Below, piece after piece: positions 6,893-16,178 of a DNA stretch of 64,000 nt. The position numbers and the translations under genes were made by a program. Each line of letters begins with the position of its first letter. Position 1 is the stretch's first letter. The DNA lies in the NCBI RefSeq assembly GCF_020873895.1, contig NZ_JAHWGT010000040.1, forward strand, positions 1-64,000. Direction: 5' to 3'. The notes beneath the pieces were generated by a model. The model did no database searches, was not told the DNA's origin, and worked only from the letters and a program-made list of their open reading frames with translations. This DNA is from Streptomyces sp. DH12. Its GTDB lineage: Bacteria; Actinomycetota; Actinomycetes; Streptomycetales; Streptomycetaceae.

Positions 6893-9800
6893 CGCCCGGC
6901 GCCCCGCGCGCGCACCGCCCGGAACGTCACGGCGTCCAGGGCCAGGCCCTCGGGGTTCTCGTCGACCAGACCGAGCGCGTCCAGCCGGGCCAGCCACGCC
7001 TCCGTCTCCCGCGCCGGCAGGCCGACGGCCGCCTGCACGTCGTCGACGGGGACGCCCTGTCCCTCCTCGATGTAACCGCTCCACGTCTCCAGGAGGTCCA
7101 CGTCCCGCGCGTCGAGCCCCGACTGGCGCAGGTGCGCCTCGACGTTGGCCGGCTTGCCGATGGCGGTGCGGACGTACTCCAGGGCGCTGTCGAGGGTGGC
7201 GCCGTTCTGCGTGACGCTCTCGACGGCCACCTCCGTCCACTGCCCCCAGCCGCCGGTCGCCGCCACCAGCCGGCCGCGCTCCTCACGGGAGACGAACGGG
7301 CACTCGGGCCAGGCCCGCAGCGCGTCCACCGTCCACCGCTCGGGGCGCAGGAACCGTACGGGCAGCTCGTCCTCCGGGGGCGAGAGGCGTACGGCGCCGA
7401 CGGCGGCCGCGTCGGCGAGGACGAGGACGGAGCGGTTGTCGGAGCCCTTGCGGCCGACGGCGGGCCGGTCCATCTTGTCGGCCGCGGGCCCGGCGTGCTC
7501 GACGCACTGGCTGAGGGGCGCGCGCAACTCCTGCTCCCCCCGGCCGCGCAGGTCGAGGAGGAGGACATAGTTCTTGCGGAGCCGGCGGGCGTCCTTCAGC
7601 ACCTGCCGCAGGTCGTCCTCGGGGCCGGGGTGCAGTACCTCGACCCCGCGGGCCTCGGCGAACGCCGACGCGGCCGTGAACATCAGCTGCGGCCGGTGGA
7701 GGTCGGTGGCACCGATCACGGTGACGCCGGGTTGCGCGGCCTCGTGCAGCTGGCCCTCGGTGAGGGGGCTGTAGCGCTGGAGGCGGTTGCGCGGGTCGCG
7801 GCCGAGGAGGCGGCGGGCGGCCCGCGGGTTGTAGTCGTAGGGCAGGCCGAACTCGGTCTCGCGCAGCTCCAGTTCCAGCTCCTCGCGGGTGCCGAGCATG
7901 TTGACGACGTTGGGGCTGCGGACGGCGAAGCCGGAGCGGTCCTCCAACTGGATGAGCAGGCCCAGGCCGACCATCTCCGTCAGGAAGATCTCCACCTGCT
8001 TCACGGCGAGTTGCTCGAACCCCTGCGGCCACGCCTCCCTCGCCCACTCCAGGAGCTGGCGGGCCGTGTAGTCGCCGCGGTAGCCGTCCTCCAGGCTGCG
8101 CAGGGCGATGACCAGCGCGAGGACGCGGTAGCGGTCCTCCAGGTTGATGGTGAACCGCAGCCGCTCGGCGAGGCGGCGCCGGACGATCTCCGAGGCGGCG
8201 ACCTCCTGCACGTCCTCCTCGGTGACGAGGGTGGGGCGGCCGGGGTCGTCGTGCGGCCGGGCGTGCAGGGTGCGGACCAGTTCGCTGCAGAAGATCTGCA
8301 CCAGGTTGGCCTGGTAGTTGGTGATGGCGAGAATGCGCCAGACCAGCTCGGGCCGGGCGAAGACGTAGCCGAGGGCGGCCATGGGCTCGGTGACGAGGCG
8401 GACGGCGGCGTGCTGCTTGAGCGGGCCGACGAGCACGTCGGGGCCGCCGTGCGCCGTCGACACGTTGGACAGGTGGCCGAAGCGCTGCACTTGGTGGAGG
8501 CCGGCGAAGACCACCTTGAACCGGCGGTGCGTGTGCTCCATCAGCTGCTGGAACCGCTTGACGTTGGGGAAGGTCGACTCCCCGCCCGCCCGGAAGGTGC
8601 GGCGCGAGTCGGCGGTGAGGAAGGCGTCCGCCTCGTCGGCGAGGACCAGCACGCGGCGCGAGTCGTCCTCCTCCAGCCAGTCGCGGATCCGCTTGGCGAC
8701 GACCTCCGGCCCCGCCCGCTCCGACAGGCGGGGCGCGAAGACGCCGCGCCGCTTGAGGTCGTCCGCGAGCAGGCTCCAGATCTGGTCGGGCGACTCGGCC
8801 TGCCCGATCTCGGCCTTGAGGAGGTCGAGGTAGACGGCGACGTTCGTCTCGGACCGGCTGGGGAACAGCTCGGCGACCCGGCGCAGCAGCGCCGACTTGC
8901 CGAGTTGCCGGCCGCCGTAGAGGAAGAGCCCGCCGTTCTGGTCCATCACCTCCCGCATCTCGTCGTCCCGGCCGTAGAAGACCTCCGGGGGGACGAGTCC
9001 GGCGACGAACGGCGTGTACGGGTTGTACGCCGTCCACGGCAGCGTCACCCGCTGGAGGGCGCGGAAGGTGCCCGGGGCGCGGGCCGCCATCCAGCCGAGG
9101 ACGGCGGGGTCCACGACGAGGGCCTGCTGCGCGCCGGACCGGGCCGCTTCGGCGAGGCCGCGTCTGCCGTCCGCGCCGAGGGGGTGCAGGTACAGGACGA
9201 TGTTGGCGTCGACGTCGGCGTCCTCCAGGTGGGCGAGGGGGCCGTCGGCCCGCTGCTCCTCCCAGATGAGCAGGACGGTGTAGGAGGTGGCGCGGGAGCC
9301 GAGCGCCGCGACGTACCCGGCCCGTTCGGCGACGGTGGCCCGCATGCGCAGGCGGCGCATGCCGTCGCCGGCGCGGTCGGAGTGGAGCTGGCCGACCGGT
9401 TCGAGGCCCAGGAGGCGCAGCACCCGCGGGACGTGCTGCTGCCACTCCATGTTCCGGCCGCGCTTGGTGCACAGCGCCCGCCAGGACTCCAGGCCCAGTT
9501 CGGCGGCGGGCGTGAGCGGGGTGCCGGAGCCGTAGCGGGAGACCCACCAGCCGGCGTGGACGCCGTCGCCGCCGGGCGGCGGGCTGCCGCGGCCGGTCAG
9601 GCCGGAGAGGAACGCGGCCAGTTCGGCGCCGTCGTCGGCGGGCCGGTCGGGGAGCTTCTCGCCGCTGCGGACGAGGGAGAGGAACTCCTGCGCGGTGACC
9701 GTGTCGCCCTCGTCGACGAGGCGGGCGATGCGGTCGTGGTCGGTCTCGGACAGCGGCCGCTCGGGGGTGTACCGCAGACCCTCCAGGTCCTCGCGGAGGC

Positions 9801-12800
9801 GGCGGGTCGAGGCGTCGACGAGCCCGGCGAGCTCCTCCTCCAGGCTGTGCAGCCGGGCCGTGGCGTGGCGGTAGCGGCCGGAGCCGTCCCCGTCGGCGAA
9901 CTCCTGGAGGCGCCCGGTGAACTCCCGCTCCTGGTCGGGCGCGAGCTGGTTGAGGGTGCGCATCTGCGCGAGCAGGACCTCCGCCTGGCGGTGCCGGTCG
10001 GAGACCTTCCTGCGCCAGGCGTCCTCGGCCTCGCGCAGGCGCCGGGCCGCGCTCTCGCACCAGTCGGGCTCGGTCTGCGCGCGGCTGTCGGAGTCCTCCT
10101 CGACCAGCCGGACCAGGGCGCGGGCGAGGTGCAGGTCACCGCGGTCGAGGTACCGGGTGAGGGCGTCCTCCGGGGTGCTGGGCGCGAGGACCGCGGCGAG
10201 CCTGCGGGCGGTCCTCGGGTCGCCGAGGTCGGGCTCGCCGGTGGCGGTCCTCGGCAGTTCGGGCAGGGTGAGGAGGCAGTCCGGTGCCGGGGTCGGGGCG
10301 CCGTCCGCCGCGAGGGCGGCGCTCCAGGTGCCCGCGCGCTGCGGCAGCCCGCCGGTGAGCCAGTCGCGGAGCAGGCCCAGGGCGGCCCCGCCGACGCCGG
10401 TGTGCTCGGCGTCGGCCTTCAGCTCCTTCAGCGCGCGGGCGATGCCGGGCAGGCCGGCCTCGGCCGCCCGGGCCCTGGCCGCCGCGCCGGCGGCGACGGC
10501 GTCGGCCTTCACGAGCAGGTCGCCGACGGCGCGGGCGGCGGCGTGCAGCTGGCGCAGGGCGCCCGAGTGGATGGACTCCTTGGCCTGCTTGGGGGTGCGG
10601 AAGCGGCTGTCGCCCTCCTCGATGAGGCCGTCGACGTACGCGGTGTCGCGCAGGGCGTCGGCGAGGGCGCGGAAGGCCGTGGCGTCGCCGGGCCCTTCCG
10701 CCCACTCGGCCACCGCCCGCAGCGCCCCGCCCAGCTCGCCGGACGGACCGCACAGGTACTGCAGGACGCGGGAGGCCCGCTGGTACTTGATCTTGCGGCG
10801 CGGGAGGTCCTCCAGGAGGGTCCTGGCCGCCTCGCCGACCTCCTCGGGGGTGAGCTGCCCCTGTCCGTCCCCGTCGCTCGGGAGGGCGCCCGGCTCGAAG
10901 GTGCGGCAGTCCCGGACGGCGGCGACGAGCTCGTTGAGCAGTCCCTGCCAGGGGACGGAGAGGCCGGAGGGCATGGTGAAGCCGCTGACGAGGGCGTGCG
11001 GCCAGCGCGCGGTCAGCCCGGCCCGCAGGGCGGCGACGACGGCCAGCAGGTACGCCTCGCGGTCCTCGCCCAGCTCCAGCGGGTCGATGTCGTGGGTGAT
11101 CTGGACGGGTGTGGCCTCGGACTCGGCGGCGCAGGAGAACGCGGCGGCCGCGAAGGCGAGGGCGCGGGCGCGCACCGGGGGCTCGGCCGAGGCCGCGGTC
11201 ATCCAGTACGCCTCCGCCAGGCGTCCGCCGCGCACCAGTTCCACGACCGGGGCGCGGCGCCCGGTGTCCCAGGGCGCCCGGGGGTCCCAGTCGGCGTCGG
11301 GTACGCAGTCGGGCCAGGGCTCGTCGTCGACGACGGGCGCGGCAGGGGCGGTGGGGACGGTGGAGGTGGAGGTGGAGGTGGCGGAGGCGGCAGGGGTGGT
11401 GGGGGCGGCGGGCGCGGGCGCCGGGCGGGGCGCGGGGACGGTGGCGACGGCGGGAGGCGCCTCCGTCGCGGTGGGCGGCTCGGACACGGACTCGCGGACG
11501 ACCGGCGGCTCCACGACGGCGACCGGCTCCCGATGGGCGGACTGCTTCGGAGCCGCGATCGGCTCCGGGGCGGTGGGCCGCGCGGGAAGGGCCACCGGCT
11601 CCGGGCCCCCCGCCGGCTCCGGCTCCGCGGCCGGCTCCGCGACCGGCTCCGGCGCGGCGGGCGGCTCCGGCGCGGCGGGCGGGGCGGCGGTCGGGGCGGC
11701 GGGCGGCTCCGCGGTCGGCCCCGCCCCGGTCGTACCGGCCGTCGGGGTCGCCGGCTCCGGCTCCGGCTCGGGCGCGGCGGGCGGGGCCTGCGGCCCGGGG
11801 ACGTCCGGTACGCCGGAGGGCGCGGCGGCGGTGGTCTGCCCGGGTGCAGCCGCGCGGCCCGCCGCGCCGGGGTACTCCAGCTCGGCGATCCGGGCGCGCA
11901 CCCGCTCCAGCAGGCCGGCCAGCGTGGCGGCCTCCTCCTCGTCGCCCGCCGTCTCGACCAGCTCCTCGTACCGGGCGGCCTTGCCGCGCAGGGCGGCGAG
12001 GGCCTCCTCGCGCTCCGCGCGGGCCCGGGAGAGCCGGTCGAGCTCCTCTTCCAGGGCGTCGTACGGGGCGTCCTGCGGCCAGGCGCCGCCCTCGGCGGCG
12101 ACGCGCGCGGCGACGTGGGCGCGCAGCCGGCACCAGCGGTCCAGCTCCTCCGCGGCGACCGGGTCCGGATCCGGGTGACGGCCGGAGGCGACGGCCTCGG
12201 CCGCCGCGCGCAGCGCCTCGGCCAGGCCGACGCCCGCCGTGCGCAGGTCGGCGGTGAGGCCGCCGAGGTCTTGGGTGGTGGGTTCCACGGGTGCGTCGGT
12301 CTCCTGTCCACGGGGCGATGGGCCACAGGCCGAAGGGGTGCGAGGCGAGAGGTCGGAGGCCGAGGGGCTGCGGGCGGACGGCCCGCGGGCCGGTGGTTCG
12401 CGGTCGGCGGCGGCGCGCAGGGCGTCGGGCCGCAGCCGTACCAGCGCGGCGGCACTCGTCGTCTCCGGGTCGGCCGCCAGCAGGGCGTGGAACGCGCACC
12501 GGGCGATCGTGGGGTCGAGCGCCGCCAGCATGGCGTGCAGTTGCCCGTCGGTGGGGGTGCGCAGCGCCTCGTCGGTGAAGCCGTGGTCGTGGCGGAGCGC
12601 GTCGACCGCCCAGTGCAGTCCGCAGAAGGCCATGCCGTGGAGCTGCCGCGGCGTCGCCCGGGTGATCCACACCCGCGCCTGGGCCGCCTCCCGCCGGGTG
12701 ACCACCGGGGGCGGGTGCTGCCGGCGGTCGTGGGCGCAGCTGCGGCGACGCAGGCACCGGTGCCACGTCAGCAGCCTGCGCAACCGCGGCTCGTCGAGCG

Positions 12801-12840
12801 AGCCCAGCCACGAGCGGAACTCAACTCCCCACCCCTGCAT
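6889..12840 (-). CDS. Giant P-loop NTPase (Orc1/STAND-like), unknown function
   Basis: 1983 residues when started at the ATG at 12840. In order: a His/Cys/Trp-rich helical N terminus (1-150); a charged coiled coil (about 248-321); an Ala/Pro/Glu-rich linker (about 322-500); a long helical region (to about 1200); then YNPYTPFVAG leading into an ATPase with Walker A YGGRQLGKSALLRR (G1309 onward) and Walker B VLVLADEADAF (about 1396-1404). Winged-helix-like segments follow, then a Rossmann-like segment starting GVTVIGATDLHRPQ (about 1703) and a C-terminal winged helix. This build is that of a signalling or STAND-type ATPase rather than a metabolic enzyme. No good ribosome binding site precedes 12840, so the start is uncertain. 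It is translationally coupled to the downstream HEPN-motif gene and divergent from tldD. No named family recognised. Confidence 0.7.
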   Translation of the reverse strand: MQGWGVEFRSWLGSLDEPRLRRLLTWHRCLRRRSCAHDRRQHPPPVVTRREAAQARVWITRATPRQLHGMAFCGLHWAVDALRHDHGFTDEALRTPTDGQLHAMLAALDPTIARCAFHALLAADPETTSAAALVRLRPDALRAAADREPPARGPSARSPSASDLSPRTPSACGPSPRGQETDAPVEPTTQDLGGLTADLRTAGVGLAEALRAAAEAVASGRHPDPDPVAAEELDRWCRLRAHVAARVAAEGGAWPQDAPYDALEEELDRLSRARAEREEALAALRGKAARYEELVETAGDEEEAATLAGLLERVRARIAELEYPGAAGRAAAPGQTTAAAPSGVPDVPGPQAPPAAPEPEPEPATPTAGTTGAGPTAEPPAAPTAAPPAAPEPPAAPEPVAEPAAEPEPAGGPEPVALPARPTAPEPIAAPKQSAHREPVAVVEPPVVRESVSEPPTATEAPPAVATVPAPRPAPAPAAPTTPAASATSTSTSTVPTAPAAPVVDDEPWPDCVPDADWDPRAPWDTGRRAPVVELVRGGRLAEAYWMTAASAEPPVRARALAFAAAAFSCAAESEATPVQITHDIDPLELGEDREAYLLAVVAALRAGLTARWPHALVSGFTMPSGLSVPWQGLLNELVAAVRDCRTFEPGALPSDGDGQGQLTPEEVGEAARTLLEDLPRRKIKYQRASRVLQYLCGPSGELGGALRAVAEWAEGPGDATAFRALADALRDTAYVDGLIEEGDSRFRTPKQAKESIHSGALRQLHAAARAVGDLLVKADAVAAGAAARARAAEAGLPGIARALKELKADAEHTGVGGAALGLLRDWLTGGLPQRAGTWSAALAADGAPTPAPDCLLTLPELPRTATGEPDLGDPRTARRLAAVLAPSTPEDALTRYLDRGDLHLARALVRLVEEDSDSRAQTEPDWCESAARRLREAEDAWRRKVSDRHRQAEVLLAQMRTLNQLAPDQEREFTGRLQEFADGDGSGRYRHATARLHSLEEELAGLVDASTRRLREDLEGLRYTPERPLSETDHDRIARLVDEGDTVTAQEFLSLVRSGEKLPDRPADDGAELAAFLSGLTGRGSPPPGGDGVHAGWWVSRYGSGTPLTPAAELGLESWRALCTKRGRNMEWQQHVPRVLRLLGLEPVGQLHSDRAGDGMRRLRMRATVAERAGYVAALGSRATSYTVLLIWEEQRADGPLAHLEDADVDANIVLYLHPLGADGRRGLAEAARSGAQQALVVDPAVLGWMAARAPGTFRALQRVTLPWTAYNPYTPFVAGLVPPEVFYGRDDEMREVMDQNGGLFLYGGRQLGKSALLRRVAELFPSRSETNVAVYLDLLKAEIGQAESPDQIWSLLADDLKRRGVFAPRLSERAGPEVVAKRIRDWLEEDDSRRVLVLADEADAFLTADSRRTFRAGGESTFPNVKRFQQLMEHTHRRFKVVFAGLHQVQRFGHLSNVSTAHGGPDVLVGPLKQHAAVRLVTEPMAALGYVFARPELVWRILAITNYQANLVQIFCSELVRTLHARPHDDPGRPTLVTEEDVQEVAASEIVRRRLAERLRFTINLEDRYRVLALVIALRSLEDGYRGDYTARQLLEWAREAWPQGFEQLAVKQVEIFLTEMVGLGLLIQLEDRSGFAVRSPNVVNMLGTREELELELRETEFGLPYDYNPRAARRLLGRDPRNRLQRYSPLTEGQLHEAAQPGVTVIGATDLHRPQLMFTAASAFAEARGVEVLHPGPEDDLRQVLKDARRLRKNYVLLLDLRGRGEQELRAPLSQCVEHAGPAADKMDRPAVGRKGSDNRSVLVLADAAAVGAVRLSPPEDELPVRFLRPERWTVDALRAWPECPFVSREERGRLVAATGGWGQWTEVAVESVTQNGATLDSALEYVRTAIGKPANVEAHLRQSGLDARDVDLLETWSGYIEEGQGVPVDDVQAAVGLPARETEAWLARLDALGLVDENPEGLALDAVTFRAVRARGAGR

Positions 12841-12985
12841 GGCGACATGATGCCAGGGCGCCTCACGCGACGTGGCCCGAAGTCGCCGGTTGGTCCGCCA
12901 CCTGCCGCGTTCGGGGCGGCCCCGTGTTTCACTTCCGCGTAGTGACGTCGACGGACCCCCGTCACCTCGGAAAGGAAGGCCGCCT

Positions 12986-14509
12986 GTGGCCCATGACATC
13001 GATGAGGCGTTCCTGGCGCTGCCGTTGCGGGCGCTGGCCGACGCGGCGCTCGCGCGGGCCAGGGCGCTCGGCGCGGAGCACGCCGACTTCCGCTGCGAGC
13101 GGGTGCGCAGCGCGTCGTGGCGGTTGCGGGACGCGCGGCCGGCCGGGTCCTCGGACACGACGGACCTCGGGTACGCGGTGCGGGTGGTGCACGGCGGGGC
13201 GTGGGGGTTCGCCTCGGGCGTCGACCTCACCATGGACGCCGCGGCCCGGGTCGCCTCGCAGGCGGTCGCGATGGCTCAGCTGTCGGCGCGGGTGATCGCG
13301 GCGGCGGGGAGCGACGAGCGCGTCGAGCTGGCGGACGAGCCGGTCCACGCGGACCGGACGTGGGTCTCCTCGTACGGGATCGACCCGTTCACCGTGCCGG
13401 ACGCCGACAAGAGCGGGCTGCTGGCCGAGTGGAGCGCCGGGCTGCTGCGGGCGGACGGCGTCGCCCATGTGGACGCCTCGCTGCTCACCGTCCACGAGAA
13501 CAAGTTCTACGCGGACACGGCCGGCACGGTCACCACGCAGCAGCGGGTGCGGCTGCACCCGCAGCTGACGGCGGTGGCGGTGGACGCGTCGACGGGCGAG
13601 TTCGACTCGATGCGGACGCTGGCGCCGCCGGCGGGGCGCGGCTGGGAGTACCTGACGGGCAGCGGCTGGGACTGGGACGCGGAGCTGGAGCGGATCCCCG
13701 AGCTGCTCGCCGAGAAGATGCGCGCGCCGAGCGTGGAGGCGGGCACGTACGACCTGGTCGTCGACCCGTCGAACCTGTGGCTGACGATCCACGAGTCGAT
13801 CGGGCACGCCACCGAGCTGGACCGGGCGCTCGGCTACGAGGCGGCCTACGCGGGCACGTCGTTCGCGACGCTCGACCGGCTCGGTTCGCTGCGGTACGGC
13901 TCCCCCGCGATGAACGTGACGGGCGACCGGACGGCGGAGCACGGGCTCGCGACGATCGGGTACGACGACGAGGGCGTCGAGGCGCAGTCGTGGGACCTGG
14001 TGCGCGACGGGGTGCTGGTCGGGTACCAGCTGGACCGGCGGATCGCGCGGCTGACGGGCCTGGGCCGCTCCAACGGCTGCGCCTTCGCGGACTCCCCGGG
14101 CCACGTGCCGGTGCAGCGGATGGCGAACGTGTCGCTGCTGCCGGATCCGGGCGGCCTGTCGACGGAGGACCTGATCGGCGGGGTGGAGCGCGGCATCTAC
14201 GTGGTCGGCGACCGCTCCTGGTCGATCGACATGCAGCGGTACAACTTCCAGTTCACGGGCCAGCGCTTCCACCGCATCGAGAACGGCCGGCTGGTCGGGC
14301 AGCTGCGGGACGTCGCCTACCAGGCGACGACGACGGACTTCTGGGGCTCGATGGAGAAGGTCGGGGGGCCGCAGACGTACGTGCTGGGCGGCGCGTTCAA
14401 CTGCGGCAAGGCCCAGCCGGGGCAGATCGCGGCGGTGTCGCACGGCTGCCCGTCCGCCCTGTTCCGGGGCGTCACCATCTTGAACACCACGCAGGAGGCC
14501 GGCCGGTGA
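12986..14509 (+). CDS. tldD: TldD-type metalloprotease subunit
   Basis: 507 residues, PmbA/TldD family U62. The zinc-binding HESIGH motif (HExxxH, residues 269-274) in LWLTIHESIGHATELDRALG shows this is the catalytic TldD partner; the Cys-rich C-terminal part (SPGHVPVQRMANVSLL, GGAFNCGKAQPGQ) is typical. TldD/TldE act as a heterodimeric cytosolic protease that trims unfolded peptides; in E. coli they mature microcin B17 and degrade CcdA. The GTG at 12986 was chosen for the AAGGAAGG seven bases upstream. Its stop overlaps the GTG of tldE by four bases. It is divergent from the giant NTPase gene, with 145 bases between them. Confidence 0.92.
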   Translation: MAHDIDEAFLALPLRALADAALARARALGAEHADFRCERVRSASWRLRDARPAGSSDTTDLGYAVRVVHGGAWGFASGVDLTMDAAARVASQAVAMAQLSARVIAAAGSDERVELADEPVHADRTWVSSYGIDPFTVPDADKSGLLAEWSAGLLRADGVAHVDASLLTVHENKFYADTAGTVTTQQRVRLHPQLTAVAVDASTGEFDSMRTLAPPAGRGWEYLTGSGWDWDAELERIPELLAEKMRAPSVEAGTYDLVVDPSNLWLTIHESIGHATELDRALGYEAAYAGTSFATLDRLGSLRYGSPAMNVTGDRTAEHGLATIGYDDEGVEAQSWDLVRDGVLVGYQLDRRIARLTGLGRSNGCAFADSPGHVPVQRMANVSLLPDPGGLSTEDLIGGVERGIYVVGDRSWSIDMQRYNFQFTGQRFHRIENGRLVGQLRDVAYQATTTDFWGSMEKVGGPQTYVLGGAFNCGKAQPGQIAAVSHGCPSALFRGVTILNTTQEAGR

Positions 14510-15897
14510 GTCGCGTCAGCAAGCCCCACGAGACCGTCGAGCGCGCCCTGGAGCTGTCCCGGGCCGACGGGTGCGTCGTCATCGCCGACGAGCACTCCTC
14601 CGCCAACCTGCGGTGGGCCGGCAACGCCCTGACGACCAACGGCGTGACCCGCGGCCGCACCCTCACGGTCGTCGCGACCGTGGACGGGGCCCGGGGCACG
14701 GCCTCGGGCGTGGTGTCCCGGTCGGCGGTGACCGCCGACGAGCTGGAGCCGCTGGTACGCGCGGCCGAGGCGGCGGCGCGCGCGGCGGGCCCCGCCGAGG
14801 ACGCCCAGCCGCTGGTGGCGGACGTACCCGCGTCGGCGGACTTCGAGGGCGCGCCGGCCGAGACCTCGTCGGCGGTGTTCGGGGACTTCGCGCCCGCGCT
14901 GGGCGAGTCCTTCGCCCGGGCCCGCTCGGGCGGCCGGGAGCTGTACGGGTTCGCCAGCCACGAGCTGACCTCCACGTACCTGGGCACGTCGACGGGGCTG
15001 CGGCTGCGGCACGACCAGCCGAACGGGACGCTGGAGCTCAACGCGAAGTCGCCGGACCGCGCGCGCTCGGCGTGGGCGGGCCGGGTCACGCGGGACTTCC
15101 GGGACGTGGACCCGCTGGCGCTGGACGAGGAGCTGGCGCGGCGGCTCGGCTGGACACGGCGCCGGGTGGAGCTGCCGGCCGGGCGGTACGAGACGCTGCT
15201 GCCGCCGACGGCGGTAGCGGACCTGCTGATCTACCAGCAGTGGTCGGCGGCGGCCCGGGACGCGGCGGAGGGCCGGACGGTCTTCGCGCGGCCGGGCGGC
15301 GGGACGCGGGTCGGGGAGCGGCTGTCGCCGCTGCCGCTGACGCTGCGCAGCGACCCGGCGGAGCCGGGCCTGGAGTCGGCGCCGTTCGTGATCGCGCACT
15401 CCTCGGGCGACGACGCGTCGGTGTTCGACAACGGGCTGCCGCTGGAGCCGGTCGACTGGATCCGGGAGGGCCGGCTGGAGCGCCTCGTCACGACGCGGCA
15501 CAGCGCCGGGCTCACCGGTTCGCCGGTCGCGCCGGGCCCGGGCAACCTCGTGCTGGACGGCGGTGACGGCCGGTCGCTGGAGGAGATGGTCGCGGCGACC
15601 GGGCGCGGGCTGCTGCTGACCTGCCTGTGGTACATCCGCGAGGTGGACCCGGCGACGCTGCTGCTGACCGGGCTGACCCGGGACGGCGTGTACCTGGTGG
15701 AGGGCGGCGAGGTGGTCGGCGAGGTGAACAACTTCCGGTTCAACGAGTCGCCGGTGGACCTGCTGGGGCGGGTCACGGAGGCGGGCCGGACCGAGCGGAC
15801 GCTGCCGCGCGAGTGGGGCGACTGGTTCACCCGCGCCGCGATGCCGCCGCTGCGGGTGCCGGACTTCCACATGAGCTCGGTGAGCCAGGGCGTGTGA
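14506..15897 (+). CDS. tldE: TldE/PmbA-type metalloprotease subunit
   Basis: 463 residues, PmbA/TldD family, the partner without a zinc motif: no HExxxH is present, while the family landmarks [20 protein letters not shown] (N-terminal), GKxTASGVV-like [14 protein letters not shown], and the C-terminal [19 protein letters not shown] and [15 protein letters not shown] are. It forms the TldD/TldE heterodimer with the preceding gene, with which it overlaps by four bases (GTGA). The length is normal. The name pmbA is used for the same gene. Confidence 0.9.
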   Translation: MSRVSKPHETVERALELSRADGCVVIADEHSSANLRWAGNALTTNGVTRGRTLTVVATVDGARGTASGVVSRSAVTADELEPLVRAAEAAARAAGPAEDAQPLVADVPASADFEGAPAETSSAVFGDFAPALGESFARARSGGRELYGFASHELTSTYLGTSTGLRLRHDQPNGTLELNAKSPDRARSAWAGRVTRDFRDVDPLALDEELARRLGWTRRRVELPAGRYETLLPPTAVADLLIYQQWSAAARDAAEGRTVFARPGGGTRVGERLSPLPLTLRSDPAEPGLESAPFVIAHSSGDDASVFDNGLPLEPVDWIREGRLERLVTTRHSAGLTGSPVAPGPGNLVLDGGDGRSLEEMVAATGRGLLLTCLWYIREVDPATLLLTGLTRDGVYLVEGGEVVGEVNNFRFNESPVDLLGRVTEAGRTERTLPREWGDWFTRAAMPPLRVPDFHMSSVSQGV

Positions 15898-15904
15898 CGC
15901 GGCG

Positions 15905-15970
15905 GCCCGGCTCCCACCCCGCGGGAGCCCGGCTCCCACCGCGCCGGGGCCCGGCTCCGACCGCGCCGGG
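15905..15970. repeat. Three tandem copies of a 22-base repeat
   Basis: Copies begin at 15905, 15927 and 15949 and share GCCCGGCTCCCACC (the third has one change), followed by an 8-base GC spacer. They start eight bases past the tldE stop. The rest of the tldE-tyrS gap (to 16178) is GC-rich sequence with short palindromes such as GCCGGGCCGGCCCGGC (about 15990) that may end tldE transcription. Confidence 0.7.
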
Positions 15971-16132
15971 GTCGGCCCGGTGGGTGCCTGCCGGGCCGGC
16001 CCGGCAGGGCCGCCCGGGCCGGCGCCGTGGGAGCCCTGCGGGCCGGGCGCCGCTGGTGGGCGGCATGATCGCCGCACCGGCGGCCCGGTCGGACACCGTT
16101 CAACCACCGGGCCCCCGGACCCCGCCACCCCC

Positions 16133-16138
16133 TAGACT
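16133..16138 (+). promoter_or_regulatory. Probable -10 element of the tyrS promoter
   Basis: TAGACT stands 40 bases before the tyrS start in the local context CTAGACTGGG. No convincing -35 was found at the right spacing. A T-box leader, known for some actinobacterial synthetase genes, does not fit in the 40-base leader. Confidence 0.35.
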
Positions 16139-16178
16139 GGGCCGGCTGCACGACACGCATACGAGGAGGCACGAGGCC

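Noticed and set aside
4520-7075. 851-codon plus-strand frame over fabG and the HEPN-motif gene
   Set aside because: Antisense of two supported genes; no motif and no ribosome binding site.
11340-11460. Short GGTGGAGGT-type repeats suggesting a repeat array or CRISPR
   Set aside because: They are low-complexity codons of the Ser/Thr and Pro/Ala linker of the NTPase; no spacer-repeat regularity.
7132-12942. 1936-codon open frame on the plus strand
   Set aside because: It is the antisense shadow of the giant NTPase; composition is Arg/Gly/Val-rich without motifs, while the minus strand shows Walker motifs and proper codon bias.
16139-16178. T-box leader for tyrS
   Set aside because: The leader is too short and no T-box sequence or specifier stem was seen.
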